A stretch of 64,000 nucleotides of DNA from Trichocoleus sp. FACHB-46 (lineage in GTDB: Bacteria > Cyanobacteriota > Cyanobacteriia > FACHB-46). Shown one piece after another: positions 52,456 through 61,435 of this stretch (the first letter of the stretch is position 1; the number at the start of each line of letters is the position of its first letter). Location: assembly GCF_014695385.1 (NCBI RefSeq), contig NZ_JACJOD010000031.1, positions 186,001 through 250,000 of the forward strand, written 5' to 3'. The translations under genes and the position numbers were made by a program. A model generated the notes under the pieces. The model searched no databases. It was given only the letters and a program-made list of their open reading frames with translations, and was not told the DNA's origin.

Positions 52456-53811
52456 TTAGCGTTCTAGCCAAGCTCGCATCTTACCTGGATTGAGCAAGCC
52501 GTAGGGGTCTACCATCTCCTTAAACTTTAGTTGCTCTACGTTAATCGTCTTCATGCCTCCATCTTCCAGGATGTAAGTATGGGGATTGAAAATAAAGGCT
52601 CCCTGCGCTTCGTGGTAGGCAATAATCTCGTTGAGGCGAGCTTCTGTGGTGTAGCGCACCAACTGGAGAGCGGCAGGACGGGCCACGCCACCGACGCGGA
52701 AGAATTCCAGGTGCATCATCAACTCATCAGCGAAATGATGATAGATGTGCTCTACTAATTTGAGGTTTTTGTCATCTGGAAAGAGAGTTTGTAAATAGGT
52801 AAGAGAAGGATCAACACTGCGGGCATGGAGTGTGGTGTGATTCCAGGAAAACTCTCCCAAGGGCATGCCGTGACTGGCTTCCTGGGCTGTTTTTTGCTGG
52901 CAAACAGTACCGCCATATTCTTTAACTAAATCTGCTAGAGATTCCAAGCAGGACTCCGCCACCATTAGCAACGCACAGTGAGAGCCTTCTGGGATGCAGG
53001 AACGGAGCGCTGCAAAGTAGGTAGGAACTGGCCAAGCGTGGATACTAATTAGTTTCTTGATGATGCCATCGGAGTCTGCCAAGGTTTGCCCAAAGCGAGC
53101 CGCCGTCATGAAGTCAGGAAAACTGACAACCCACTCGGCCCAAGGATAAGCAGGCCCCAGAGGAATCTCCAATTCGGTGATAATGCCATTCACGCCATAG
53201 GCATGGTTTACCTTCTGCACCTCATCGCCCCGTAGCTCGATCACACGGGGTTCATCTTCCATTGTCACGACCCGCACTGCCAGGAGATTGCCGCGATCGC
53301 GCAGTTGCCCATAGGTAATTGAGCCAATACCACCACTACCTCCTGCAATAAACCCGCCAATGGTAGCGGTGCGGTAGGTGGAGGGAGCCATGCGAATCTC
53401 CCAACCGATTTCTCGCGTTTTCTTGTCAAGGTTGGCTAGCTTCACCCCTGGTTCTACACAAGCCAATCCCGGTTTGACCCAACGAATCGCTTGCATCGAA
53501 CTCAAATCTAGAATCACCCCACCATTGAGAGGAACACACTGCCCGTAGTTGCCAGTTCCCGCTCCCCGTACCGTTAAGGGAACTCGGAACTTGACACAAG
53601 CTGCGGCCACGCGCAACACTTCTGCCTCACCCGCCGCCCGCACGACTAAATCGCCCTTTTTGCCCGCTAATTGCGGCTGTAGCACTGGGCTGAAGTTGTA
53701 GTAGTCCTGTGACAGCTTCGCGACCTGCGTTGGGTCAGTGATGATTTCTAACCCTACCAGTTCCGCAATCAGGGCATCGAGGTTCATCGTGTTGACAGGG
53801 GTCGTAGTCAT
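52456..53811 (-). CDS. FAD-binding oxidoreductase (GlcD/PCMH type)
   Basis: The 451-residue protein has a PCMH-type FAD domain at the N-terminal half ('VRAAGEAEVLRVAAACVKFR', 'PLTVRGAGTGNYGQCVPLNG', 'ATIGGFIAGGSGGIGSITYG') and a C-terminal cap ending 'EMVDPYGLLNPGKMRAWLER', as in glycolate oxidase subunit D, D-lactate dehydrogenase and cytokinin oxidase. The substrate is probably an alcohol, hydroxy acid or amine. Its ATG directly follows the TAG of the deaminase gene, with GGAG inside that gene's 3' end, so the two are translationally coupled. It ends the five-gene operon. Confidence 0.88.
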   Translation of the reverse strand: MTTTPVNTMNLDALIAELVGLEIITDPTQVAKLSQDYYNFSPVLQPQLAGKKGDLVVRAAGEAEVLRVAAACVKFRVPLTVRGAGTGNYGQCVPLNGGVILDLSSMQAIRWVKPGLACVEPGVKLANLDKKTREIGWEIRMAPSTYRTATIGGFIAGGSGGIGSITYGQLRDRGNLLAVRVVTMEDEPRVIELRGDEVQKVNHAYGVNGIITELEIPLGPAYPWAEWVVSFPDFMTAARFGQTLADSDGIIKKLISIHAWPVPTYFAALRSCIPEGSHCALLMVAESCLESLADLVKEYGGTVCQQKTAQEASHGMPLGEFSWNHTTLHARSVDPSLTYLQTLFPDDKNLKLVEHIYHHFADELMMHLEFFRVGGVARPAALQLVRYTTEARLNEIIAYHEAQGAFIFNPHTYILEDGGMKTINVEQLKFKEMVDPYGLLNPGKMRAWLER

Positions 53812-55149
53812 CTAGCTAATCTCCGTAAAGCCGCGCAGATGATCTAATTCAGCATAATCAGGTGGGGTGGTGTCAATAGCTCGGCCGGTTCGCACAACCA
53901 CTCGATCGTGCTGCGATCGCGACAGTAACTCACTAAAAGTGCGCCCCTTGAACAAAATCAAATCAGCGGGTAGACCCGCGCCAATGCGCCCAATCTCAGG
54001 CAGTTGCATCAAATCAGCGGGGGTTGTGGCGATCGCACGGGGCCAGTCACCATAGGGGCGATCTAAATGAGCAATCTTGGTTGAGAGTGTGAAGACTTCC
54101 AGACAATCATGATCGCCAAAGCCATGAAATGGGTCACGGCAATTGTCACTAGCGATCGCCACGGGAATGCCTTGTTGCCGCAGTTCATGCAGTAGAGTCA
54201 CCCCCCGCCAACGCGGAGTCCGTTGAGGTACACGGTCTTGCAGATACAAATTGCACAGCGGCAAACTGACAATACCGATCTGAGCTTGCCGCACCAAACT
54301 CAACGTCTCCGCCACTTCTTCAGGGTTTTGGACTGACAAACTACAGCAGTGCCCGCAGACAATCTGCCCCGTGAACTCGTGACGCAGGGCTGCTGCTGCC
54401 ACTTGCCTCAGCGTTTTGCTGTCTGGGTCGTCGGTTTCGTCGGTATGGAAATCTAAATTCAGTCCTCGCTCCTGAGCTAAGACGAACACGCGATCCAATT
54501 GAGCATCTAGTTCTGGATGAACAGGCGCAAATCCTCCCAACACTCCTCCCAACTCTGCTATTTTGTCTGCCAGAGCTTCTCCTTCGGGGGTGAGAAACAT
54601 TTCTAGAGGAGCGAGGCAAACGGCTTGCAGTATTAGGCGATCGCGCCACTCCTGCTGGAGCAACCGAAACGCTTCAAAACTCTGCTGGGAAAACTCCCCG
54701 ATCGCATCAATGTGAGTCCGAATAGCTCGCGTGCCGTGGGCGTAGCTGCACTTGAGACCAAACTCCATCCGCCGATACACATCTTCCAAGTCCCAATGTT
54801 GAGTGGCATCCTTCTCGACTGTGGTCAACGCACTGGCAAACGTGCCGTCAGGATTTGTTGCTCGTTCCCAAATATGCCCTTTATCAAGATGTGTGTGAAT
54901 ATCCACAAAGCAAGGCCAAACCTGCCCACCTCGAAGGTCTAAGGAGGGTAAGGGAGATGTTTCCTGATTGGGATTAGGCCGCGATCGCGCCACCTGAATC
55001 GCCTCCACCAACCCAGCCCGAATCTCCAAATTAACTAATGCTAAGCCATCGGCATTCTGTTGAGCCGCAATCTCAGGGCGATCGCCTGCCAGCAAACAAA
55101 CCGGAATATGGGCATTCAGGAGCCAGTAATGATCAGAAGTTGGCAACAT
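53812..55149 (-). CDS. Cytosine-deaminase-like amidohydrolase
   Basis: The 445-residue protein follows the CodA plan: metal ligands in 'PCFVDIHTHLDKGHIW', a later 'RTHIDAIGEF', 'LNLDFHTDETDDPDS', 'IVCGHCCSLSVQN', and the catalytic Asp in 'VAIASDNCRDPFHGFGDHDC'. It should remove an amino group, releasing ammonia, from cytosine or a similar heterocycle. Several positions differ from E. coli CodA (for example GHCCSL for SHTTAM), so the true substrate may not be cytosine. It is cytoplasmic. Fifteen bases separate it from the permease gene, and it abuts the FAD oxidase. Confidence 0.85.
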   Translation of the reverse strand: MLPTSDHYWLLNAHIPVCLLAGDRPEIAAQQNADGLALVNLEIRAGLVEAIQVARSRPNPNQETSPLPSLDLRGGQVWPCFVDIHTHLDKGHIWERATNPDGTFASALTTVEKDATQHWDLEDVYRRMEFGLKCSYAHGTRAIRTHIDAIGEFSQQSFEAFRLLQQEWRDRLILQAVCLAPLEMFLTPEGEALADKIAELGGVLGGFAPVHPELDAQLDRVFVLAQERGLNLDFHTDETDDPDSKTLRQVAAAALRHEFTGQIVCGHCCSLSVQNPEEVAETLSLVRQAQIGIVSLPLCNLYLQDRVPQRTPRWRGVTLLHELRQQGIPVAIASDNCRDPFHGFGDHDCLEVFTLSTKIAHLDRPYGDWPRAIATTPADLMQLPEIGRIGAGLPADLILFKGRTFSELLSRSQHDRVVVRTGRAIDTTPPDYAELDHLRGFTEIS

Positions 55150-55164
55150 GCAAGGGTTAAAGAT

Positions 55165-55965
55165 TTAATTCTCACGCTTTATCGCACTTTCATGCCAGTG
55201 GCGCAGTAAGAAATCAGACAACAACGTCAGTACCACAAAGATCGCCACCCCTAAACCAGTCGTCATCAACAGCGCCGCAAACATGCGCGGAATCTGCAAG
55301 TTATAACTCGCCATCAAAATCTGATAAGCAATTCCCGCACGTGCCCCACCTGTCCCCGCCACAAACTCAGCCACCACTGCTCCAATCAACGCCAACCCGC
55401 CACTAATCCGCAGACCACCGAGAAAATAGGGCAGCGCACTCGGCAAACGCAGATACCACAAAGCTTGCCAGCGGGAAGCTCGGTAAAGCTGAAACAGATT
55501 CAACAAATTATGGTCGGCACTATTTAACCCCAACGTCGTGTTAGCAATGATGGGAAATAGCGCCACCATCCAAGCGCAGACCACCAACGCCGCAAATGTG
55601 TTATTCCGCAACCACACAATGATCAACGGCGCGATCGCCACCACAGGCGTAGTTTGCAACAGCACCGCATAGGGAAATAAACTCCGCTCAATCCACTTAC
55701 TCTGAGCAAACAAAACTGCGATCGCCACCCCAGAAACCACCGCCGCCAGAAAAGCCACCAGCGTAATTTGTAGCGTCACCAACAACGCCGGAAATAACTC
55801 AGGCCAATCCCGAACCAGCGTCCGCAATACCAAAAGCGGCCCAGGCAATAGATAAGGGGGCATCCCTGTCACCCGCACAAAGATATCCCACCCGAATAGA
55901 GCGACTACCGCGATCGCCAACGGTGGCAGAATATCAACGCCCAGTAGCACTTTTAATCTCTGCAT
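55165..55965 (-). CDS. ABC transporter permease, SsuC/TauC/ThiX type
   Basis: The 266-residue inner-membrane protein has about six helices. The 'RASRWQALWYLRLPSALPYF' segment matches the EAA loop that contacts the ATPase, and 'GGLALIGAVVAEFVAGTGGA' follows it. The family imports nitrate, sulfonates, taurine, bicarbonate or thiamine precursors. The gene lies between the deaminase (15-base gap) and the ATPase. A 185-base insert of dispersed repeats separates it from the latter. Confidence 0.9.
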   Translation of the reverse strand: MQRLKVLLGVDILPPLAIAVVALFGWDIFVRVTGMPPYLLPGPLLVLRTLVRDWPELFPALLVTLQITLVAFLAAVVSGVAIAVLFAQSKWIERSLFPYAVLLQTTPVVAIAPLIIVWLRNNTFAALVVCAWMVALFPIIANTTLGLNSADHNLLNLFQLYRASRWQALWYLRLPSALPYFLGGLRISGGLALIGAVVAEFVAGTGGARAGIAYQILMASYNLQIPRMFAALLMTTGLGVAIFVVLTLLSDFLLRHWHESAIKREN

Positions 55966-55973
55966 TTCACTTA

Positions 55974-56021
55974 AAACCTAACCCCCAGCCCCTTCCCTTG
56001 TAGGGAAGGGGAGTCAGATTT
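55974..56021 (+). repeat. Dispersed hairpin repeat, family B, copy 3
   Basis: AAACCTAACCCCCAGC leads into CCCCTTCCCT-TGT-AGGGAAGGGG, a perfect 10-bp stem. It starts just upstream of the permease start codon and is followed 40 bases later by a family A copy. Confidence 0.8.
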
Positions 56022-56060
56022 GTATACCAAGTAGCCCAAAAGGAGAAATAATTGAAAATA

Positions 56061-56138
56061 CCTTTTGGAGGGGGTCTCGGGGACGCAACCGTCCCTCGGC
56101 GGGGGTTTGGGGGCGAGTGCCCCCAAGGCTCGGATTTC
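56061..56138 (+). repeat. Dispersed structured repeat, family A, copy 4
   Basis: It contains GGGACGCAACCGTCCC and TTGGGGGCGAGTGCCCCCAA, both perfect hairpins. It lies between the ATPase and permease genes of the ABC operon and is antisense to that operon's transcript. With family B copy 3 it repeats the B-then-A order seen at 32258-32433. Confidence 0.82.
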
Positions 56139-56150
56139 CAAAAACATAAC

Positions 56151-57026
56151 TCAGAACCCCGCTCCCAAAGATAAAGCCCCCGAAACCTCCCGACAATACT
56201 CATTAAACAGCGACGACAAACGAAACTCCTCCGTGCGGGGATAAGGAACTGCAACCTCCACCTCCGCCACCACCCGCCCTGGACGCGCCGCCATCACTAC
56301 CACCCGATTCGACAAATACACCGCCTCATAAATGTTGTGCGTTACAAACACCACCGTCCAGCGCTTCTGACTCCACAAACTCAGTAAATCACTATTAAGC
56401 TTGCTCCGCGTCATCTCATCTAGCGCTCCAAACGGCTCATCCATCAGCAAAACATCAGGCTGCGTCACCAACGCCCGCGCGATCGAAACCCGCATCTTCA
56501 TGCCGCCCGACAACTCACGGGGATAGGCTTGCTCAAACCCCTTCAGTCCTACCAGCGCGATCGCCTCAGCCACCGCTGCCCTAGCTGCCAGCTTGGACAT
56601 TCCTACCAACTGCAACGGCAACCGCACATTCTCCAGCACCGTCGCCCAGGGCATCAGCGCCGCTTCCTGAAACACAAAGGCTAACTTTGGTGCCAGTTTT
56701 GAACTGAATGGACGCTGCCAAAACTTCCTCGCCGCCTTAACGTCCGCTTGAACTGCGCCCCACGCAATCTCCCCAGAACTCGCCTCCCCCAAGCCTGCCA
56801 TGATCCGCAGCGCTGTGCTTTTACCGCATCCCGAAGGCCCCACCAAACTAATGAACTCAGACTCCGCAATCTTTAAGTTCATCTCCTGCAAGGCGGTCGT
56901 GCCATTGGAGTAGACCTTACTGACTTGGTGGAACGCGATCGCACAAGAATTCTTAGCAAAACGAGACTCAGGCAAGTCTGGCTGGTGGCAGGATTCAGGG
57001 CACTCCTGCGCTGAGGGCGTATCCAT
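56151..57026 (-). CDS. ABC transporter ATP-binding protein, SsuB/TauB/ThiZ type
   Basis: The 291-residue ATPase has Walker A 'SLVGPSGCGKSTALRIM', a Q-loop in 'LAFVFQEAALMPWATVLENV', the signature 'ELSGGMKMRVSIARAL', Walker B 'VLLMDEPFGALDEMTRSKL' and an H-loop in 'TVVFVTHNIYEAVYLSNRVV'. It powers import by the adjacent permease. The ATG at 57026 with AGGAGA upstream is preferred over a TTG at 57035. The last 40 residues extend beyond the usual end by a short tail. All catalytic motifs are intact. Confidence 0.93.
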   Translation of the reverse strand: MDTPSAQECPESCHQPDLPESRFAKNSCAIAFHQVSKVYSNGTTALQEMNLKIAESEFISLVGPSGCGKSTALRIMAGLGEASSGEIAWGAVQADVKAARKFWQRPFSSKLAPKLAFVFQEAALMPWATVLENVRLPLQLVGMSKLAARAAVAEAIALVGLKGFEQAYPRELSGGMKMRVSIARALVTQPDVLLMDEPFGALDEMTRSKLNSDLLSLWSQKRWTVVFVTHNIYEAVYLSNRVVVMAARPGRVVAEVEVAVPYPRTEEFRLSSLFNEYCREVSGALSLGAGF

Positions 57027-57109
57027 TCCCCGCAATCTCCTTATCGTATGACCACAGCCTTAAAGATATCTTGGCAAATATCACTGCTTGTAGGAACAGC
57101 TCAGACTCT

Positions 57110-58165
57110 TTAAGCTTGATAAGCTTGGACTCCCTTATTCACAAACTGAAGCGTATAAGCCTCTTTGTAGTTAGTATTGGGCTGATATACAGACGCCGCT
57201 ACCATGCTGTCAAAAAATACTTTCCAGCGATCGTCTGTCATTGCCCCGATTCCCAACTTCTCAGCATCACCAGACACCACGATGCCATACTGCTTCATTT
57301 TCTCCAAGCTATAAGCCAGCTGAGCATCAGTCATTTCAGGGTTAGCTTTTTTAATTAACTCATTACCCAGCGCCGGATCTTGAAAGTAGCTATACCATCC
57401 CTTGATCGAAGCATCCACAAATCGCTGGACCAAATCAGGCTGCTTCTCCACTAAATCTTTGCGGGTTTCGATCGTAGTGGAGTAAGGTCTGTAGCCGTAG
57501 TCAGCCAGCAAAAATGCGACTGGTTCAAACCCGCCTTCTTGCTTGATTTCAAAGGGTTCAGAGCTTAAATATCCTTGTTGCACCAAGGTTTTATCAACTA
57601 GAAATGGCCCCACATTAAAGTTGTAAGGACGCTTTTGGTCATCTGTGAAGCCATACTTGGACTTGAGAAATGGCCAAAAGGTTGTATTAGCTGCCGCAGA
57701 AATTAGAATAGGAGCGCCTTTGAGTTTTTCTAAAGAGTCACGGCCTGTTCCAGGATGAACCAGCAGCACTTGAGGATCTTTTTGGAAAATGGCAGCCACC
57801 GTTACTTTAGGGATGCCCTCTGCGATCGCTTTAATGGCATCTGACCCATATCCCATAAAAAAGTCAACTGCTCCTCCCATCAACAGTTGAGTCCCGTTGA
57901 CCTGCGGCCCTCCCATTTGAATCGTCACATCCAAGCCATGTGCTTGGTAGATGCCAGCCGCCACGGCTTGATAAAATCCCCCATGCTCGGCTTGGGCAAA
58001 CCAATTTGTTCCGTAGTTGACTTTATCAAGCTGGCCGTTCCCCGCCGCTGAACCTGCACCGCTAGAAGTAGATGGCTGGTTGTTGTTGGCACAAGCGGCC
58101 ACAATACCACTGCCTAGTGCCAGCGTGCTATAGCGAATAAACTTGCGGCGGTTCAGTTGCCCCAT
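57110..58165 (-). CDS. ABC transporter substrate-binding protein, NMT1/THI5-like
   Basis: The 351-residue protein begins 'MGQLNRRKFIRYSTLALGSG' followed by a VAAC lipobox, so it is probably a lipoprotein exported by the twin-arginine system (RRKFIR). The mature part is an NMT1/THI5-like binding fold: 'KVNYGTNWFAQAEHGGFYQA' and 'MGGAVDFFMGYGSDAIKAIA'. Family members bind pyrimidine precursors of thiamine, nitrate, sulfonates or riboflavin. The ATPase gene follows 83 bases downstream. No known riboswitch was recognised in its leader, but a CCCAGG/CCTGGG inverted repeat (58211-58245) precedes it. Confidence 0.9.
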   Translation of the reverse strand: MGQLNRRKFIRYSTLALGSGIVAACANNNQPSTSSGAGSAAGNGQLDKVNYGTNWFAQAEHGGFYQAVAAGIYQAHGLDVTIQMGGPQVNGTQLLMGGAVDFFMGYGSDAIKAIAEGIPKVTVAAIFQKDPQVLLVHPGTGRDSLEKLKGAPILISAAANTTFWPFLKSKYGFTDDQKRPYNFNVGPFLVDKTLVQQGYLSSEPFEIKQEGGFEPVAFLLADYGYRPYSTTIETRKDLVEKQPDLVQRFVDASIKGWYSYFQDPALGNELIKKANPEMTDAQLAYSLEKMKQYGIVVSGDAEKLGIGAMTDDRWKVFFDSMVAASVYQPNTNYKEAYTLQFVNKGVQAYQA

Positions 58166-58255
58166 GATCACCCTACCTTGTCCCCGAAAACTTAAAAATC
58201 AACCTTGACTCCCAGGAGATTAGCATTCCCTGGTTCTAGCCTGGGTTCTGTCAAT

Positions 58256-59035
58256 TTAAGACAGGCTACTGTAACTTTGCCAAGCTTGCCAAAAAATATA
58301 GAGCGATAGAATCCCCAAAAATCCCCGAAAGATCAGGCTGACGATCGCATCTGGTAGTTTAGGGAGAAACCGCGTGCTGATCTGTGCTCCTACTAGCCCC
58401 CCCAGCCCCAAAAGCAAACCTTCCGTTGCTAGTACGTTGCCTGCTAGCGTATGCCCGACGGAAGCTGAGATAGCGGTAAGCACAATGACCCCCAAACTAG
58501 TTTGAATCGCTGTTTTGATCGGCTCTCCCAGCAGCAAGATTTGCAAAGGCACCATAATCACGCCACCCCCGACGCCAAACAAGCCAGCCAAGATGCCAGC
58601 GGCTCCCCCAGTTCCCAAACGCGCCATGAGTGGGTTGATCCGAGTCTGGGTCGCATGAGGCTCCTTGGCAACGAGGCGTTTGCGCAGATCGACCAAGTAA
58701 ATATTCAGTAACAGCAACAGTCCAAAGGCTGCCAGCAAAATGTACGGGGCAATGCGGCTCGCCAAGTAAACCCCAATTTGGGCGGTCGCCAAGGCGGGAA
58801 ACCCCAAGTAAAGCACTTGCTTGGCATTAAAATACCCCATCCGCCAGTTCTGGACAGTTCCAGAAATAGACGTAATCAGAATCGCTAAGCTACTCGTCGC
58901 CACTGCTTGCACTGGGCTATATCCCAAAGCCACTAGCAATGGCACCAAAACAGTGCCGCCGCCAATCCCTAAGAGCCCAGCTAGAATCCCAGAGAACAGA
59001 CCGCCACTGGCAAGAATCAACCAATTTGCTGGCAT
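58256..59035 (-). CDS. TauE/SafE-family sulfite or sulfonate exporter
   Basis: The 259-residue protein has eight membrane helices in two related halves. 'SGILAGLLGIGGGTVLVPLL' near the N-terminus and 'GILAGLFGVGGGVIMVPLQI' in the middle are the paired signature repeats of TauE/SafE. These proteins export sulfite, sulfoacetate or related anions. It lies 90 bases upstream of the NMT1-like binding protein in the same direction and might belong to the same operon, although the inverted repeat between them could weaken read-through. The gene is intact. Confidence 0.9.
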   Translation of the reverse strand: MPANWLILASGGLFSGILAGLLGIGGGTVLVPLLVALGYSPVQAVATSSLAILITSISGTVQNWRMGYFNAKQVLYLGFPALATAQIGVYLASRIAPYILLAAFGLLLLLNIYLVDLRKRLVAKEPHATQTRINPLMARLGTGGAAGILAGLFGVGGGVIMVPLQILLLGEPIKTAIQTSLGVIVLTAISASVGHTLAGNVLATEGLLLGLGGLVGAQISTRFLPKLPDAIVSLIFRGFLGILSLYIFWQAWQSYSSLS

Positions 59036-59187
59036 ATTAACTTAGTTGAACTTACTTTTAATTTATTTTCATATACTCAAAGCTTTATCTATTCAATTGT
59101 GAAATCGAGATATCACTAGGATGTAGGCTACGTAATTATGGTGACCTATATTTTTAAGCTCAAGTTTATTTAAGTGTTCAATGATTC

Positions 59188-60498
59188 ATGACATTCCAGC
59201 AATTCTTTAGCAAATTGAAACCTGTTTTTCAGAAATTTCGGCGATCGCGCTTCATCGCGTTGTGGGTCGCTGGCTTAGTTCTAACCTTGTTGGTCGTCGT
59301 GCCTGCGTTCTCCCAGCCAACCGTTACCCTCAGCTTTCTGATTGGCGCACCAGAGCGACCCACCTGGGAACCGATCATTAAAGACTTTGAGGCGACGCAT
59401 CCAGGGATTCGGCTCAACTTTGTGGAAGGCCCGAACGCTACCAATGCGGTTGAAGATCTATACACATCTTCCTTTCTTTTAGGCAGCTCTCCCTACGACT
59501 TGGTGTACATGGACATTGTCTGGGTACCTAAGTTTGCCGCTGCTGGTTGGTTAACAGATTTGTCGGATAAAGTTGCGGATACTGATCTCGCAGACTTCTT
59601 GGAAGGAGACGTAGCGGGAGGGCGGTATCAAGGTGGGCTGTACCGAATGCCTGTGCGATCGGACGCGGGCATGCTTTACTATCGCAAAGATTTACTAGAT
59701 GCAGCAGGTTTCAAGCCACCAGAAACTTTTACAGAGTTGATGCAAATCTCCCAAGCGCTACAAAAAAGCGGAGCCGTCACTTGGGGCTATGTTTGGCAAG
59801 GTCGCCAATATGAAGGGGCTGCCGCCATGTTTGTAGAAGTGCTTGCGGGTTCTGGTGGTTTCTGGATTGATCCCCAAACCAAAGCCGTTGGCTTAGATCG
59901 GCCCGAATCAGTTCAGGCTGTGAAATTTTTACTAGACACTATTAACACGGGCGTTTCCCCTCGGGGGGTTGTGACTTACCAGGAAGAAGAAACGAGACGA
60001 TTGTTTCAAAGCGGTACCGTCGCCTTTCTGCGAAACTGGCCTTACGCTTGGCCGCTAGCGAATGCCGAAGATTCGTCCATTCGCGGCAAAATCGCTATTA
60101 AGCCAATGGTCCATGCTGTTGGCGCTGAGAGTGCGGCTTGTCAAGGTGGCTGGGGCTGGGGGATCGCCAAAACTACAAGACACCCCAAAGAAGCTTGGGA
60201 AGCAGTGCAATATCTCACCAGCATCCAAACCCAGCGTAAGGTGACGCTTAGCACGGGCTATTTACCATCGCGGCGATCGCTCTACAACGACCCCGAAATT
60301 GTCCGCAAATACAACTTCTTCCCCGCCATGCTAAATGTGATCGACAATGCGGCATTGCGGCCCCCGATCGCTCAATATGCTCAAGCCTCAGATATTTTGC
60401 AGCGCTACTTGAGTTCAGCTTTAACCGGACAAATGACCCCAGAACGAGCCATGCAAGCCGCTGCTAATGAAACTCGTCGATTGCTAGGAACCGCTTGA
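59188..60498 (+). CDS. Sugar/compatible-solute ABC transporter substrate-binding protein
   Basis: The 436-residue protein has an N-terminal basic stretch and export signal ('FIALWVAGLVLTLLVVVPAF', cleavage after FSQ), without a lipobox. The binding fold is of the extracellular family 1 (MalE/UgpB) type: 'PTWEPIIKDFEATHPGIRLN', 'YDLVYMDIVWVPKFAAAGWL' and 'GTVAFLRNWPYAWPLANAED'. The substrate is probably a di- or oligosaccharide or a compatible solute such as glucosylglycerol, trehalose or sucrose. It leads the four-gene importer operon, 22 bases before the first permease. No ribosome-binding site is obvious. Confidence 0.9.
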   Translation: MTFQQFFSKLKPVFQKFRRSRFIALWVAGLVLTLLVVVPAFSQPTVTLSFLIGAPERPTWEPIIKDFEATHPGIRLNFVEGPNATNAVEDLYTSSFLLGSSPYDLVYMDIVWVPKFAAAGWLTDLSDKVADTDLADFLEGDVAGGRYQGGLYRMPVRSDAGMLYYRKDLLDAAGFKPPETFTELMQISQALQKSGAVTWGYVWQGRQYEGAAAMFVEVLAGSGGFWIDPQTKAVGLDRPESVQAVKFLLDTINTGVSPRGVVTYQEEETRRLFQSGTVAFLRNWPYAWPLANAEDSSIRGKIAIKPMVHAVGAESAACQGGWGWGIAKTTRHPKEAWEAVQYLTSIQTQRKVTLSTGYLPSRRSLYNDPEIVRKYNFFPAMLNVIDNAALRPPIAQYAQASDILQRYLSSALTGQMTPERAMQAAANETRRLLGTA

Positions 60499-60520
60499 GC
60501 TGTAGGAGCACCAAGGCCCA

Positions 60521-61435
60521 ATGACGACAGATACAATTCGTCGAAGAGAACAGACGACAGGCTGGATTCTAGCTATTCCTGCACTCCTGTTGTTGCTATT
60601 AGTATTTGCTTATCCGATTGGTCGGGCGTTTTGGGAAAGTTTTTTCACCAAAAACCTCGGCACCGAACTCCAGCCTGTGTTTTCGGGTGTTGAAAACTAC
60701 ACGCGCATGGTGTTTGATGGCCGCTTTTGGGAAAGTTTGCAAAACACAACTATATTTACAGTTGCTTCTGTAATCCTAGAACTGCTGATTGGCATGGGCA
60801 TTGCGCTGGTCTTGAACCAGTCTTTTCGCGGTAGAGGAGCCATCCGCACGATCGCGATTCTGCCTTGGGCGCTACCAACTGCCTTAATTGCCCTTGCTTG
60901 GACCTGGATTTTCAACGATCAGTACGGCGTGGTCAACGACATCCTTCTGCGCTTAGGGCTGATCCAGACGGGAATCAACTGGTTAGGTGAACCGACGCTG
61001 GCTATGATTGCTGTGATTATTGCCGATGTTTGGAAAACCACTCCTTTCATTAGCATTCTGTTGTTGGCTGGGTTGCAATCTATTTCCAATGATTTGTACG
61101 AAGCTCATGCTCTCGATGGAGCTAGCGCTTGGCAAAGCTTTCGGCAAATTACTCTACCGCTGCTAATGCCGCAGATTCTAATCGCTGCGCTGTTCCGATT
61201 TGCTCAAGCCTTTGGGATCTTTGACCTGATTGCCGTCATGACTGGAGGGGGACCGGGAGGGGCAACCGAAACCGTTTCTCTCTATGTCTACTCTACCGTC
61301 ATGCGCTATTTAGACTTTGGTTATGGCGCGGCTTTGGTCGTCGTCACCTTTTTACTGCTGGTGTTGGCAGTCGCGATCGCCAGCTTCTTGCTCAGTAAAC
61401 TCAGAGCCAGAGCGGCAGGAGTGGAATCAAGATGA
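60521..61435 (+). CDS. Sugar ABC transporter permease, MalF type
   Basis: The 304-residue protein has six membrane helices, beginning 'GWILAIPALLLLLLVFAYPI', and the EAA motif near the end: 'YEAHALDGASAWQSFRQITL' followed by PLLMP. 'IWAGGGP'-like 'VMTGGGPGGATETVSLYVYS' is characteristic of sugar permeases. An AGGAG ribosome-binding site precedes its ATG. It pairs with the MalG-type permease encoded next, overlapping it by four bases (ATGA), a sign of translational coupling. Confidence 0.93.
   Translation: MTTDTIRRREQTTGWILAIPALLLLLLVFAYPIGRAFWESFFTKNLGTELQPVFSGVENYTRMVFDGRFWESLQNTTIFTVASVILELLIGMGIALVLNQSFRGRGAIRTIAILPWALPTALIALAWTWIFNDQYGVVNDILLRLGLIQTGINWLGEPTLAMIAVIIADVWKTTPFISILLLAGLQSISNDLYEAHALDGASAWQSFRQITLPLLMPQILIAALFRFAQAFGIFDLIAVMTGGGPGGATETVSLYVYSTVMRYLDFGYGAALVVVTFLLLVLAVAIASFLLSKLRARAAGVESR

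Noticed and set aside
58166-58255. TPP or purine riboswitch before the NMT1-like binding protein
   Set aside because: The 90-base leader is too short for TPP and lacks the CUGAGA and GAACCUGAU elements or a purine core; only a 6-base inverted repeat is visible.
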